Shown one piece after another: positions 1-7,528 of a stretch of 8,507 nucleotides of DNA. Both the position numbers and the translations under genes were made by a program. The DNA is from Rikenellaceae bacterium. Its GTDB lineage: Bacteria > Bacteroidota > Bacteroidia > Bacteroidales > UBA932. Position 1 is the stretch's first letter; each line of letters starts with the position of its first letter. The stretch spans positions 1 through 8,507 of the forward strand of contig CAAGIG010000038.1 of assembly GCA_900769885.1 (NCBI GenBank), given 5' to 3'. The notes beneath the pieces were generated by a model. That model made no database searches. It saw only the letters and a program-made list of their open reading frames with translations, and was not told where the DNA came from.

Positions 1-42
1 CAAATTTATGTTATTTGTCATTATTCTCTCTCTTTTTTTGTT

Positions 43-50
43 TATCTTTG
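43..50 (+). promoter_or_regulatory. Candidate Bacteroidetes -7 box for the acyl-CoA ligase gene
   Basis: TATCTTTG matches the Bacteroidetes sigma-70 -7 consensus TAnnTTTG and lies 28 bases before the ATG, which would give a short leader. The nearest TTTG that could act as a -33 element (14-17) is about 25 bases upstream, longer than the usual 19-21, so the promoter is only half matched. Confidence 0.4.
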
Positions 51-78
51 ATTGATTTACACTTAAAACAATTCTATT

Positions 79-1989
79 ATGAGCGAAAGAATAACTATTA
101 TCGACTTTGTTGATAAATATACTAAGATGTATTCTCAGGATACTTTTATCAGAGAGAAACTCAATGGTAAGTGGGAGGAGACATCTTTTGAAAATACTAG
201 AAAAGAGGGAAGAGTTTTGGCGGGAGCATTTATGAGTTTGGGTTTAAATAAAGGCGAGAGGGTTGCTTTGTTGTCAGAAGGTAGAAAATTGTGGGTTATT
301 GCTGAACTTGGAATTTTGTATGCCGGTGGTGTGGATGTTCCACTTTCGATCAAACTTGAGGAGAGCAATGATTTGTTGTTCAGAATCAATCACTCTGACA
401 GCCGTTTTGTGGTGGTTTCCCAACAACAGCTTCCTAAAATCCGTAAAATTTTGGCAGATACTCCTCAGGTGGAGAAGGTTATTGTATTGGATGATTTGAA
501 GGAGTATGGTGAAAAAGAGATCGGTATCTCTGATTTTATTGCTCTTGGTGAGAAATATATTGCTGAAAATGAGGCTGCTTTGGATGAGAGAGCTCATTCT
601 GTTGGTCCCGATGATTATGCCAATATCAGTTATACTTCGGGTACTACTGCAGACCCTAAAGGTGTCGTTTTGACCCATCGAAATTATACTGCAAATGTGG
701 AGCAGGGCTCTTCTGTCATTAATATTGGCAAGGGAGATGTTATGTTGATTCTCCTTCCTTTGGACCACTGTTTTGCTCACGTTGCCGGTTTTTATACAAT
801 GATGATGTATGGCGGTAGCATTGCGACTGTTCCTGTTGGTAAAAATCCTTTGGCAACTTTGAAAAATGTCCCTACTGCGATTAAAGAGGTTCGTCCGATG
901 GTTATGCTTTCGGTTCCTGCTTTGGCCAGAAATTTCAAGAAAAATGTTGATACAGCTATTGCTGCAAAGGGTGCGAAGGTTGAAAAATTGTATCATTTCG
1001 CTTTAAAAAATGCAATTGCATATAACAAGGAGTATAATAACAGAGGTGGTATTTTGAATTGGTGGCGCAAACCTCTGATGTGGGCTTTCGATAAGATTAT
1101 TTTCTCAACAGTCCGTCAAAATTTCGGTGGTAGAATGAAATTCTTTGTTGGTGGAGGTGCGTTGCTCGATATTGAACTTCAAAGATATTTCTGTGCAATC
1201 GGTATTCCGATGTTCCAGGGTTATGGTCTTTCTGAGGCAACTCCTATCATTTGTGCAAACTCTATGGGGCACGCGATTTTCGGATCTTCAGGTCGTGTTG
1301 TCAAACCTTTGGATATCAAGATTTGCGATGATGAAGGAAAAGAGGTGGCTCCCGGTGTTCGCGGTGAGATTGTGATTCGTGGGGAAAATGTGATGGCAGG
1401 ATATTGGAAAAATCCCGAATCGACTTCAAAAACCATTATTGACGGATGGTTACATACCGGTGATATGGGTTATATGATGGCTGATAAGGAATATCTATGG
1501 GTAACAGGTAGATTTAAATCTTTGCTGATCTCTTCTGATGGTGAAAAATACAGTCCTGAAGGATTTGAAGATTCTTTGACTGATGGTTCAAAATATATTG
1601 ATAATACTATTTTGCATAACAACCAGTCGCCTTATACTATTGCTTTGATTGTTCCTAATAAGGATGCTTTGAGGTATTATGTCCGTAAGAGTGCTCCCGG
1701 CGTGGATCCTGAGAGTGAGCAAGGCAAGAAGATAATGCTCGACAAAATTCAGGAGGAGGTTAATGCCTATAAGACAGGTGGTTCAAAGGGTGGAATGTTT
1801 CCTGACAGATGGCTTCCTGCAGCATTGGCTGTGCTTCCTGAAGCTTTCACTGAACAAAACGGACTTGTCAACAGTACAATGAAGGTGGTTCGTGCAAAGG
1901 TTGAGAAATATTACGAGGACCGAATCGAGTATGCCTATACTCCTGAAGGTAAGGAATTGTACAATCCTAAGAATATTGAATCGGTATAG
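79..1989 (+). CDS. Long-chain fatty acid-CoA ligase (AMP-forming acyl-CoA synthetase)
   Basis: This enzyme activates free fatty acids with ATP and CoA to acyl-CoA through an acyl-adenylate, feeding lipid synthesis or breakdown at the inner face of the membrane. The 636-aa length is normal for bacterial and FACL-like long-chain ligases. Visible ANL-superfamily motifs are the P-loop-like YTSGTTADPKG (residues 185-195), GYGLSEATP (381-389, with E386), the adenylate-binding WLHTGDMG (457-464, D462), and the hinge GRFKSLL (477-483). Near the C-terminus, NSTMKVVR (598-605) places K602 where the catalytic lysine is expected. There is no signal peptide. The first ATG is used; there is no clear Shine-Dalgarno site, as is common in Bacteroidetes. 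The gene appears monocistronic, with its own terminator just downstream. Substrate chain length cannot be read from the sequence. Confidence 0.95.
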   Translation: MSERITIIDFVDKYTKMYSQDTFIREKLNGKWEETSFENTRKEGRVLAGAFMSLGLNKGERVALLSEGRKLWVIAELGILYAGGVDVPLSIKLEESNDLLFRINHSDSRFVVVSQQQLPKIRKILADTPQVEKVIVLDDLKEYGEKEIGISDFIALGEKYIAENEAALDERAHSVGPDDYANISYTSGTTADPKGVVLTHRNYTANVEQGSSVINIGKGDVMLILLPLDHCFAHVAGFYTMMMYGGSIATVPVGKNPLATLKNVPTAIKEVRPMVMLSVPALARNFKKNVDTAIAAKGAKVEKLYHFALKNAIAYNKEYNNRGGILNWWRKPLMWAFDKIIFSTVRQNFGGRMKFFVGGGALLDIELQRYFCAIGIPMFQGYGLSEATPIICANSMGHAIFGSSGRVVKPLDIKICDDEGKEVAPGVRGEIVIRGENVMAGYWKNPESTSKTIIDGWLHTGDMGYMMADKEYLWVTGRFKSLLISSDGEKYSPEGFEDSLTDGSKYIDNTILHNNQSPYTIALIVPNKDALRYYVRKSAPGVDPESEQGKKIMLDKIQEEVNAYKTGGSKGGMFPDRWLPAALAVLPEAFTEQNGLVNSTMKVVRAKVEKYYEDRIEYAYTPEGKELYNPKNIESV

Positions 1990-2017
1990 GTTTTTCCGAT
2001 TTGAAATCTTAAGAACT

Positions 2018-2060
2018 GAGCCCTGTCGGTCAATATGAACGATGGGGCTTGTTGTTTTAT
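2018..2060 (+). terminator. Rho-independent terminator after the acyl-CoA ligase gene
   Basis: Bases 2019-2028 (AGCCCTGTCG) pair with 2040-2049 (CGATGGGGCT) as a 10-bp stem with two G-T wobbles and an 11-base loop. The stem is followed by the T-rich run TTGTTGTTTTAT. It starts 29 bases past the stop codon. On the opposite strand the stem is not followed by a strong T-run, so it serves mainly the + strand gene. Confidence 0.85.
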
Positions 2061-2125
2061 GTAGTGTTAGGCTAATGTATAACAAAGTCCGAGTGTACGG
2101 GATGTGATGTCAGTTTATGATTGAT

Positions 2126-2549
2126 CTAAGTCAGAGACAATGTTGTCTCGTTATCGTTGGTTTGGGTCAGGATGGCGTGCAGTGCAGGTAGGAGTTGGAG
2201 GTCGGCGGGGAGCCAGTTCAGGGTGTTGAGTTCATTTTGGGTTATCCATTTTGCGCTCAAGTGTTCGTGCAATTCAATGGATTGGGTGTTGCTGGTGCAG
2301 AGGTAGCAGTGCATTGTTAGGTAAAATGTACTGTATTGATATTCAATTGTTGAAACAAGTTTGTTTATTGTGATATCTATCCCCAATTCTTCTTTTATCT
2401 CTCGTTTGAGGGCCTGATGTCGGGTCTCGCCGGGTTCAATTTTCCCTCCAGGGAATTCCCAATAGCCTTTATGTTCTCCATAGCCTCGTTGGGTGGCAAA
2501 AATTCTGTCCCCCTCTTTTTATTGCCGCTACAACCTCTATTTTTTTCAT
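2126..2549 (-). pseudogene. Nudix hydrolase (MutT/8-oxo-dGTPase-like), frameshifted near its N-terminus
   Basis: Nudix enzymes hydrolyse nucleoside diphosphate derivatives; MutT-type members remove oxidised dNTPs. Starting at the ATG at 2549, the first ten codons read MKKIEVVAAI, a typical start for this family. That frame then runs into a stop. The rest of the protein continues in another frame: GDRIFATQRGYGEHKGYWEFPGG, followed by a perfect Nudix box (G-x5-E-x7-RE-I-K-EE-L-G-I) and a complete C-terminus ending at 2126. The break lies at or next to an A5 run (2516-2520) and a G5 run (2509-2513), read on the - strand. A single extra base, or two missing ones, explains it; without the extra base the product would be about 140 aa. 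It could be a true pseudogene, a sequencing error or phase-variable slippage. It follows the DUF4491-like gene by 73 bases, probably in one transcript. Confidence 0.8.
2134..2149. repeat. Short perfect inverted repeat at the 3' end of the Nudix gene
   Basis: GAGACAA and TTGTCTC are separated by two bases. The palindrome overlaps the last codons of the - strand Nudix reading frame. It could form a small hairpin near the end of that transcript, but no T-run follows it on the - strand, so I do not call it a terminator. Confidence 0.4.
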
Positions 2550-2622
2550 CCTCTCTTCTTTGAAAGTTGTTCTTTAATCTTGTATATTCCTTGAATCTCC
2601 TTTAAATGGCGGGGCTGTGATT

Positions 2623-2931
2623 TTAATTATACTTTCTTTTGGGATTTTTGGGGAACCATCCTTTTTCTACCCTTTGTTTCTGTTCAAAAATTTCGAGGAT
2701 TGTCCAGAATGAGGAGAATGCGAAGACTCCCAGAATTGCCGAGAGGAGGATATTTTCAACAAGGATTGAGCCTACTACTGCTGCAAATCCCAGGATAAGG
2801 AACCACCACCAGCATTTTGTGCCGAAGTAGTATTCACATTTGATTACGATTGGGTGGAAAAGTCCTATAATTAGAAATGTGGATAAACCTATGAGTAGTC
2901 CTGTGAGTCCGTAATTTGATAAAAATTCCAT
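2623..2931 (-). CDS. DUF4491-like small membrane protein
   Basis: This 102-aa protein has about three hydrophobic segments: residues ~8-31 (GLLIGLSTFLIIGLFHPIVI), ~40-58 and ~61-82. It ends in a basic hydrophilic tail. The pattern GLFHPIVIKxEYYFG, the tryptophan run after it, and the tail EIFEQxxRVxKGWFPxNPKRK are, from memory, hallmarks of DUF4491, a Bacteroidetes family of about 100 aa with unknown function. The ATG at 2931 is preceded by a well-formed promoter on the same strand. The Nudix reading frame follows 73 bases downstream with no clear terminator between, so the two are probably cotranscribed. No function can be assigned beyond an inner-membrane location. Confidence 0.85.
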   Translation of the reverse strand: MEFLSNYGLTGLLIGLSTFLIIGLFHPIVIKCEYYFGTKCWWWFLILGFAAVVGSILVENILLSAILGVFAFSSFWTILEIFEQKQRVEKGWFPKNPKRKYN

Positions 2932-2961
2932 CTTATTTCAGTAAAGTTAATAATCTTAGTC

Positions 2962-2992
2962 CAAAAGTAGTATTTATGATTTTAATTGCAAA
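2962..2992 (-). promoter_or_regulatory. Bacteroidetes-type promoter for the DUF4491-like/Nudix transcript
   Basis: On the - strand a TTTG (-33 element, 2992-2989) is followed after exactly 19 bases by TACTTTTG (2969-2962), a full match to the -7 consensus TAnnTTTG. The -7 box ends 30 bases upstream of the ATG at 2931. This is the best-formed promoter in the window. Confidence 0.7.
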
Positions 2993-3042
2993 AAATAATT
3001 ATCTTTTGGGGTTGAGTATGTACAACATAGGCGAATTTTCCC

Positions 3043-3050
3043 TAACTTTG
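3043..3050 (+). promoter_or_regulatory. Candidate -7 box for the accessory operon starting at 3070
   Basis: TAACTTTG fits TAnnTTTG and ends 19 bases before the ATG at 3070, predicting a very short leader. The closest upstream TTTG (3005-3008) is 34 bases away, too far for a normal -33 element, so this promoter may be weak or need an activator. It is back to back with the - strand promoter. Confidence 0.45.
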
Positions 3051-3069
3051 ATAGGTTTAAGATTTACCT

Positions 3070-4728
3070 ATGAAAAAGATTTCAATATTTGTGGCAGGCG
3101 CTAAGGATTTAGAGTTGCAAAGACTCAAACTCAAGGCGTTGGTGAATGATATGAATGCCGACTATCTCAAGAGTGATAGGATGATTCAGATCAATGTCCA
3201 ATCTTACGAAAATTTTGAAAATAATAATCAGAAGACTTATAACGAATTTATTGTAAATGATGCCGATCTGGCCATTTTCGTTTTGGATGGCAGGATTGGG
3301 GAGAAGACAGAATTGGAATATCTTCTTGCGACAGCGAATTTACGGAAGAGTGGTGTCCCGAAGGTGGTGGTTTTTGTGAAGAAATATAGTGAGGTGACTC
3401 CTGAGATAGCTTATATCAACGGACTTTTAAAAGCCAATTCGGATGATTATTATACAACTTATGAGAATGACCACGATTTGATGAGTCTGGCAAGGCGCTC
3501 GATCGAGGCCCTGGTGGATGAGATTTGCAAAGAGTCTGTTGGTCCGGCAGATGGCAATTCGTGGCAAATGGTTGACAATTCTGCTGCTCGTAATGTTCAA
3601 TCGATTGACAAAGAAGGGGCTTCGGCATCAAAGGGAGGCATTTTGTCCAAAGAGCAGGAAGCTCTATCCGAGAGGCACGGGGCTTTATCCAATGCTGAGG
3701 GAGTCTCTCCTAAAAGAAAATCCATATCTCCAAATGTATTCTCCTCATCTTCAAATACTTCATCTGAAAAGTTTCGGAATTTTTACAAATATATGACAAT
3801 GGTTTTGCTTCCATTGTGTCTCCTTTTTGTTTGTTTGAATTTCTTCCCAAGAGGGCCAAAGCCACATTTGTTGATTGCAGGTGGCGGCTCTGCTGCCAAT
3901 TTTATTGACAAGTATGCAAAGGATAGTTTGAAAAACTTCAAAGGTGGGTATTATGTTCATCAGCCGAGTCGGAATGCGTGGTCGCTCCTCTCGGAGGAGG
4001 TTGTTACAAAGCAGTCTGTAAGAAAGTATTATCCAATTTGTATTTCTGCCGATACTTTGAGCAATAATGATCTGCTCGATATTGCAAATTCTGATGTTTT
4101 CTTGTCAGAAGGGGTGGTTGTAGGGGTGAAACTTGGAAATGATACAATGGTGGTTTCTTTGGAGAATCATCCCAAACTTCTTTCAAAGTTGAGTGCTGAT
4201 TGTCTTATCAGTAAGAGAATTTCTGTTCAGGAGTTGTCAAAGCTCTTGGCCGATACCTCTTCTGTCAATATTTATGCAACAAATCCCGGCAGTGGTACAA
4301 GGAATAATTATGCCAAGTGTCTCTCTAAGGTGGGATTTGAACTCAAAGATGATATTCTTGCAAAATTTTCTGAAGATACCGATTTGTCCAAAATTGTTAC
4401 TGCGGGGCAACCTTATATTCTTTTGGGCAGCAAATGTTATCAAATGAAGGATCTCAAAGGGGAATTGCAGGATGGCAATGCAATGAATTTTATTCTCTAT
4501 CACGAAGATAGCAAAGGTAGCGAGTCGTGTGTGAAACCTATTTTTGTCTATTTTATGGCGTATAAAAATCCTATGTGCGGTTACAGGGAGTATTTTGTGC
4601 CGGATGAGATTTTGGGATTTTTGGAAAATCTGGATTTTGATTATAGTGAGAAGATTGTCAAAAATAAGTTGAGAGTTCAGGGGTTGAGTGATGTGGTGGT
4701 CAATTTTGAGGAATTGTGTAATATTTAG
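3070..4728 (+). CDS. TIR/DUF4062-like domain, membrane helix and PstS-like periplasmic binding domain
   Basis: Three parts are visible in 552 aa. Residues 1-~155 form an alpha/beta domain starting KKISIFVAGAKDLELQRLKLK, with NDADLAIFVLDGRIGEKTELEY at 63-84. That strand-acid-loop-ELEY pattern recalls DUF4062 and TIR-like folds, but I cannot assign the family firmly. Residues ~156-238 are a Ser-rich linker. One hydrophobic helix (~240-260) follows basic and aromatic residues (EKFRNFYKY), suggesting N-terminus inside. The rest (~265-552) resembles a phosphate-type substrate-binding protein: it opens with IAGGGSAANF (269-278) and carries NPGSGTRNNY (405-414), like the ligand loops of PstS-like proteins. 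It is therefore probably a periplasmic sensor joined to a cytoplasmic effector or signalling domain. It heads a tight operon with a PrsW-like protease 11 bases downstream. The ligand is unknown. Confidence 0.75.
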   Translation: MKKISIFVAGAKDLELQRLKLKALVNDMNADYLKSDRMIQINVQSYENFENNNQKTYNEFIVNDADLAIFVLDGRIGEKTELEYLLATANLRKSGVPKVVVFVKKYSEVTPEIAYINGLLKANSDDYYTTYENDHDLMSLARRSIEALVDEICKESVGPADGNSWQMVDNSAARNVQSIDKEGASASKGGILSKEQEALSERHGALSNAEGVSPKRKSISPNVFSSSSNTSSEKFRNFYKYMTMVLLPLCLLFVCLNFFPRGPKPHLLIAGGGSAANFIDKYAKDSLKNFKGGYYVHQPSRNAWSLLSEEVVTKQSVRKYYPICISADTLSNNDLLDIANSDVFLSEGVVVGVKLGNDTMVVSLENHPKLLSKLSADCLISKRISVQELSKLLADTSSVNIYATNPGSGTRNNYAKCLSKVGFELKDDILAKFSEDTDLSKIVTAGQPYILLGSKCYQMKDLKGELQDGNAMNFILYHEDSKGSESCVKPIFVYFMAYKNPMCGYREYFVPDEILGFLENLDFDYSEKIVKNKLRVQGLSDVVVNFEELCNI

Positions 4729-4739
4729 AATCGGAGACT

Positions 4740-5552
4740 ATGTACGAAAATTGGCTTTCAATAGTTCTTGCGGTAATTCCTGTAATTATCTTGCTTATAG
4801 TGATTTACAGAAAGGATAGGTTTTCTGCAGAGCCTGTCGGCCAGTTGGCCAAGGCTTTTGCTTTAGGTATTGCGTCTGTTTTTGCCTCTTTTTTGGTTTC
4901 GATTCCATTGGGAACTTTGGGTTTTTATGTGGATGAGCCGGTATCGGTTGGGGATTGTGTGAGGATTTCGTTGTTTGGGGCGGCATTGCCCGAGGAATTG
5001 GCAAAACTTTTTATGTTGTGGCTGGCGGTGAGGAAGAACCGTTATTTTGATGAGAAGATGGATGGAATTGTCTATTCGGTGTGTGTGGCGCTGGGTTTTG
5101 CTGCGACTGAGAATATTATGTATCTTATTGGTTTGAAGGGAGAAGAGTTGTACTCTTTGGCTGTTTCGCGTGGGTTGTGTTCTGTGCCTGGGCATTTTGG
5201 ATTTGGGGTGTTGATGGGATATTATTATTCGTTGGTGAAATTTAATGATGACAGAAAGTTCCGCTCGCTGGTACTGATTGCTCCTGTTTTGGCCCATACT
5301 GCATTCAATACTGTGCTGTTTGTGATGGATTTGACTCCGATGCTTTATTCGGTGCTGGAGATTGGGTTTGTTTTGATTTGTCTGGGGCTTTGGAGAAATG
5401 GGAATAAGAAGATCTCGGCGCATATTGCTGCGGATAAAGAGGTTGTGGGTGCTGTTGGAGTGGTGGAAGTTGATGGTGGTAATTTGGCAGGGAATGTTGG
5501 TGACGGTGTGAAAAATGATGGTGGTATTGATGAAAATTTGATTGAAAATTAA
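4740..5552 (+). CDS. PrsW-type intramembrane metalloprotease
   Basis: This is a 270-aa polytopic membrane protein with about seven hydrophobic segments. The PrsW/CAAX-protease-like signature residues are all present: EELAK (85-89), ATENIMY (122-128, E124), PGHFGFG (150-156, H152) and LAHTAFN (184-190, H186). These are the likely metal-binding and catalytic residues. In Bacillus subtilis, PrsW performs site-1 cleavage of the anti-sigma factor RsiW; no anti-sigma factor is seen here. The flanking genes both encode single-pass membrane proteins, which makes them candidate substrates (inference). The start has GGAG three bases upstream, in the 11-base gap. The stop is six bases before the next ATG, so translation is probably coupled. 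The last ~50 residues form an unusual Gly/Val/Asp/Asn-rich tail. Confidence 0.88.
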   Translation: MYENWLSIVLAVIPVIILLIVIYRKDRFSAEPVGQLAKAFALGIASVFASFLVSIPLGTLGFYVDEPVSVGDCVRISLFGAALPEELAKLFMLWLAVRKNRYFDEKMDGIVYSVCVALGFAATENIMYLIGLKGEELYSLAVSRGLCSVPGHFGFGVLMGYYYSLVKFNDDRKFRSLVLIAPVLAHTAFNTVLFVMDLTPMLYSVLEIGFVLICLGLWRNGNKKISAHIAADKEVVGAVGVVEVDGGNLAGNVGDGVKNDGGIDENLIEN

Positions 5553-5558
5553 GGGAGT

Positions 5559-7514
5559 ATGAAGAGTGCTTACGATATATTTATAAGTTATAGAAGAAAG
5601 GATGCTCAAGGTAGTGACAAGGGGGTACATATTGCCCGTACGATTAAGCAATATCTTGAGATAAAGGGATATAAGGGGCGAGTTTTCTTTGATTACAGTG
5701 AGTTGTCCAATGAGGATTTCGATAAGAGAATATTGTCTGTGATTCGTCAAGCGAAGGTTTTTATTTCAGTTTTGACACCCGATTCGATGCTTCGTTGTGT
5801 GAATGACGGAGACTGGGTCCGCAGGGAGTTATTGGAGGCTTACAATAATAAATTGCAGATGATTTTCATCAATCCCGATGGGCGTGAGATAGCATTTCCG
5901 GGGGGATTTCCTGAGGAATTGTCGTTTGTCAAGACTCGAAATCATTTGACTGTCCATATGGATTCGAGTTTTGAGAGGGATATGGATGATTTGATTGAGA
6001 AGCATATTGCCCCGGTAAGTGCTCCTTCGGATGGTTCTAATTCCGGTAAGTATGCCAAGGTGAGGGTTCGGACCGACCACGACTGTATTATCAAGCGTTT
6101 CGATGAGGAGATCGGGTCGGCTAAAGTTGGGGAGTATTCTATTGTTTATTTGCCTAAGGGGAAGCATCGGATTACTTTTATCAGTAGTGCTCGCAGAGAG
6201 GTAATGTTGGAGGTTACCCACGATGTGACTGATTTGGAATATGAGGGTCTGATGGAGGTTAAACTTGAGGATGTTTATAGAAAGTTTGTGGAAGATGAGG
6301 AGAAGAGACACAAACGTGAGCAATTTAGAGGAGTTTTGAAGAAAAGTTGGATTTGGGTAGGGATTGTTATGGTGCTTGCTGTTGTTGCGGGGGTGTTTAT
6401 TTGGGGAGGGGATGATTTGCCGAGGCTGGAACCCAAACCAGATGAACCGGTAATAATTGTTAAGGATTCTGTGAATTTGGAGGCTACAGCTGCTGAGAAG
6501 GTGGCAAATGTTAAGATTAAGGAAGATTCAAATGTGAAGGATGATTCTTCAAAGGGAGAAACTTCTGCCAAAGTTCAGGAGCAAGTGGTTGAGAAGAAGA
6601 GTGAGCCTGCTCAGGTGAAAAAGTCTGTAGGGGAGAAACAAAAGGTCGGAACAATGGCTATACAATCAAAACCATCGGGGGCTTCGGTGAAAATTAATGG
6701 TAGGGATTATGGTGTTACTCCATTGATTGTGAATGATATGAAGGCAGGTAATTATACTGTGGAAATATCTAAAAAAGGATATGAAAAGTTGAGTTATAAA
6801 GTTCAATTGACTGAGGGTGCTACCTATACAGCGACGGATATGCTTAAGCCTGTAGAATCACAGTCATCATCTGAACGGATTAAAGAGGCAATTAAAAATG
6901 ATACATTAAATATCACACCTGCCCAGGCAGAAGAAATAAAATCTATTTTGGCCGGTTCAAAAACGAAATCGGGTACAATTAACGGTCACGAATATGTAGA
7001 TTTGGGCTTGCCTAGTGGATTGAAATGGGCTACTTGTAATGTTGGGGCTTCTTCTCCTGAGGAATATGGAGACTATTATGCTTGGGGGGAGATTGAGACG
7101 AAGAGTGAGTATACTGAAGATAATTCCAAAACATACGGCAAATCAATGCAAGATATATCTGGAAATGCTATGTATGATGTTGCTTGTGCAAAATGGGGCG
7201 GTAGTTGGCGTTTGCCTACAGAGAAAGAGTTAGAAGAGTTGAAAAACAACTGCAAATGGCAGTGGACTACTCAAAATGGTAAGAGGGGATGTAAGGTTAC
7301 CGGCCCTAATGGCAATAGTATCTTTCTGCCTGCTGCCGGTTGTCGCTACGTGTCGTCGCTGTACGACGCAGGAGAGGACGGTTACTACTGGAGTTCTACA
7401 CCTAACGGGAGTTATGACAACTACGCTTACCGCCTGTACTTCAGTAGTTCTTTCCACTATGTCCTTTGGTTCAACCGCAACTACGGGCATTGTGTGCGGC
7501 CTGTCTCAGAATAA
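5559..7514 (+). CDS. Transmembrane TIR protein with PEGA domain and DGR-type variable lectin-like C-terminus
   Basis: This 651-aa protein has several parts. Residues 1-~150 are a TIR domain (YDIFISYRRKD at 5-15), with E90 in DWVRRELLEA at the position of the NADase glutamate. Residues ~164-235 (VRVRTDHDCIIKRF, YLPKGKHRITF) look like a beta-rich PEGA-like unit. A basic stretch precedes one membrane helix (~264-283), so TIR is predicted cytoplasmic. A charged linker (~285-360) leads to a PEGA domain (364-~430, SKPSGASVKINGRDYGVTPL). Residues 474-651 form a domain with WGGSWRLPTEKELEEL and C-terminal VRPVSE, resembling Fib_succ_major/DUF1566 C-type-lectin-like folds. Its last 57 codons look like a DGR variable region. 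A GGGAG site lies in the six-base gap after the PrsW gene. Likely role: a receptor with diversified periplasmic ligand binding and an NAD-directed cytoplasmic effector (inference). Confidence 0.88.
   Translation: MKSAYDIFISYRRKDAQGSDKGVHIARTIKQYLEIKGYKGRVFFDYSELSNEDFDKRILSVIRQAKVFISVLTPDSMLRCVNDGDWVRRELLEAYNNKLQMIFINPDGREIAFPGGFPEELSFVKTRNHLTVHMDSSFERDMDDLIEKHIAPVSAPSDGSNSGKYAKVRVRTDHDCIIKRFDEEIGSAKVGEYSIVYLPKGKHRITFISSARREVMLEVTHDVTDLEYEGLMEVKLEDVYRKFVEDEEKRHKREQFRGVLKKSWIWVGIVMVLAVVAGVFIWGGDDLPRLEPKPDEPVIIVKDSVNLEATAAEKVANVKIKEDSNVKDDSSKGETSAKVQEQVVEKKSEPAQVKKSVGEKQKVGTMAIQSKPSGASVKINGRDYGVTPLIVNDMKAGNYTVEISKKGYEKLSYKVQLTEGATYTATDMLKPVESQSSSERIKEAIKNDTLNITPAQAEEIKSILAGSKTKSGTINGHEYVDLGLPSGLKWATCNVGASSPEEYGDYYAWGEIETKSEYTEDNSKTYGKSMQDISGNAMYDVACAKWGGSWRLPTEKELEELKNNCKWQWTTQNGKRGCKVTGPNGNSIFLPAAGCRYVSSLYDAGEDGYYWSSTPNGSYDNYAYRLYFSSSFHYVLWFNRNYGHCVRPVSE
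6978..7514 (+). repeat. Paralogous lectin-like module, copy A (matches 7771-8307)
   Basis: This 537-base segment aligns without gaps to 7771-8307, including both stop codons. The encoded domains begin INGHEYVDLGLPSGLKWATC in both. By my count the first 121 residues differ at 24 positions, while the last 57 differ at 20, with 16 of those packed into a 32-residue stretch. It is a direct duplication in which the 3' end has diverged much more than the body. Confidence 0.9.
7341..7511 (+). other. Candidate DGR variable region (VR) of the TIR protein
   Basis: Residues 595-651 are rich in TAC, AAC, TTC, CAC and CGC codons, all reachable from AAC by adenine mutagenesis. The invariant scaffold includes AGEDGY, YWSS and VRPVSE. 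Compared codon by codon with 8134-8304, fifteen codons differ only at base 1 and/or 2 with the third base kept (for example AAC/CTC, TAC/ATC, AAC/GGC, AAC/TTC). This is the footprint expected of a DGR and the opposite of neutral drift. No template repeat is seen in the window. Confidence 0.72.
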
Positions 7515-7528
7515 CAGTGTAGTTTTAC

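Noticed and set aside
274..996. 240-aa open frame on the - strand inside the acyl-CoA ligase gene
   Set aside because: It lies wholly antisense to a gene with clear family motifs and its translation shows no recognisable domain.
1990..2125. Small RNA or tRNA gene between the ligase and Nudix genes
   Set aside because: The only structure is the 10-bp terminator stem; no cloverleaf or separate promoter is visible.
4863..5750. 295-aa open frame on the - strand across the PrsW and TIR genes
   Set aside because: It is antisense to two well-supported genes and its composition (many H, I, N, Q, T) is that of a reverse-complement shadow.
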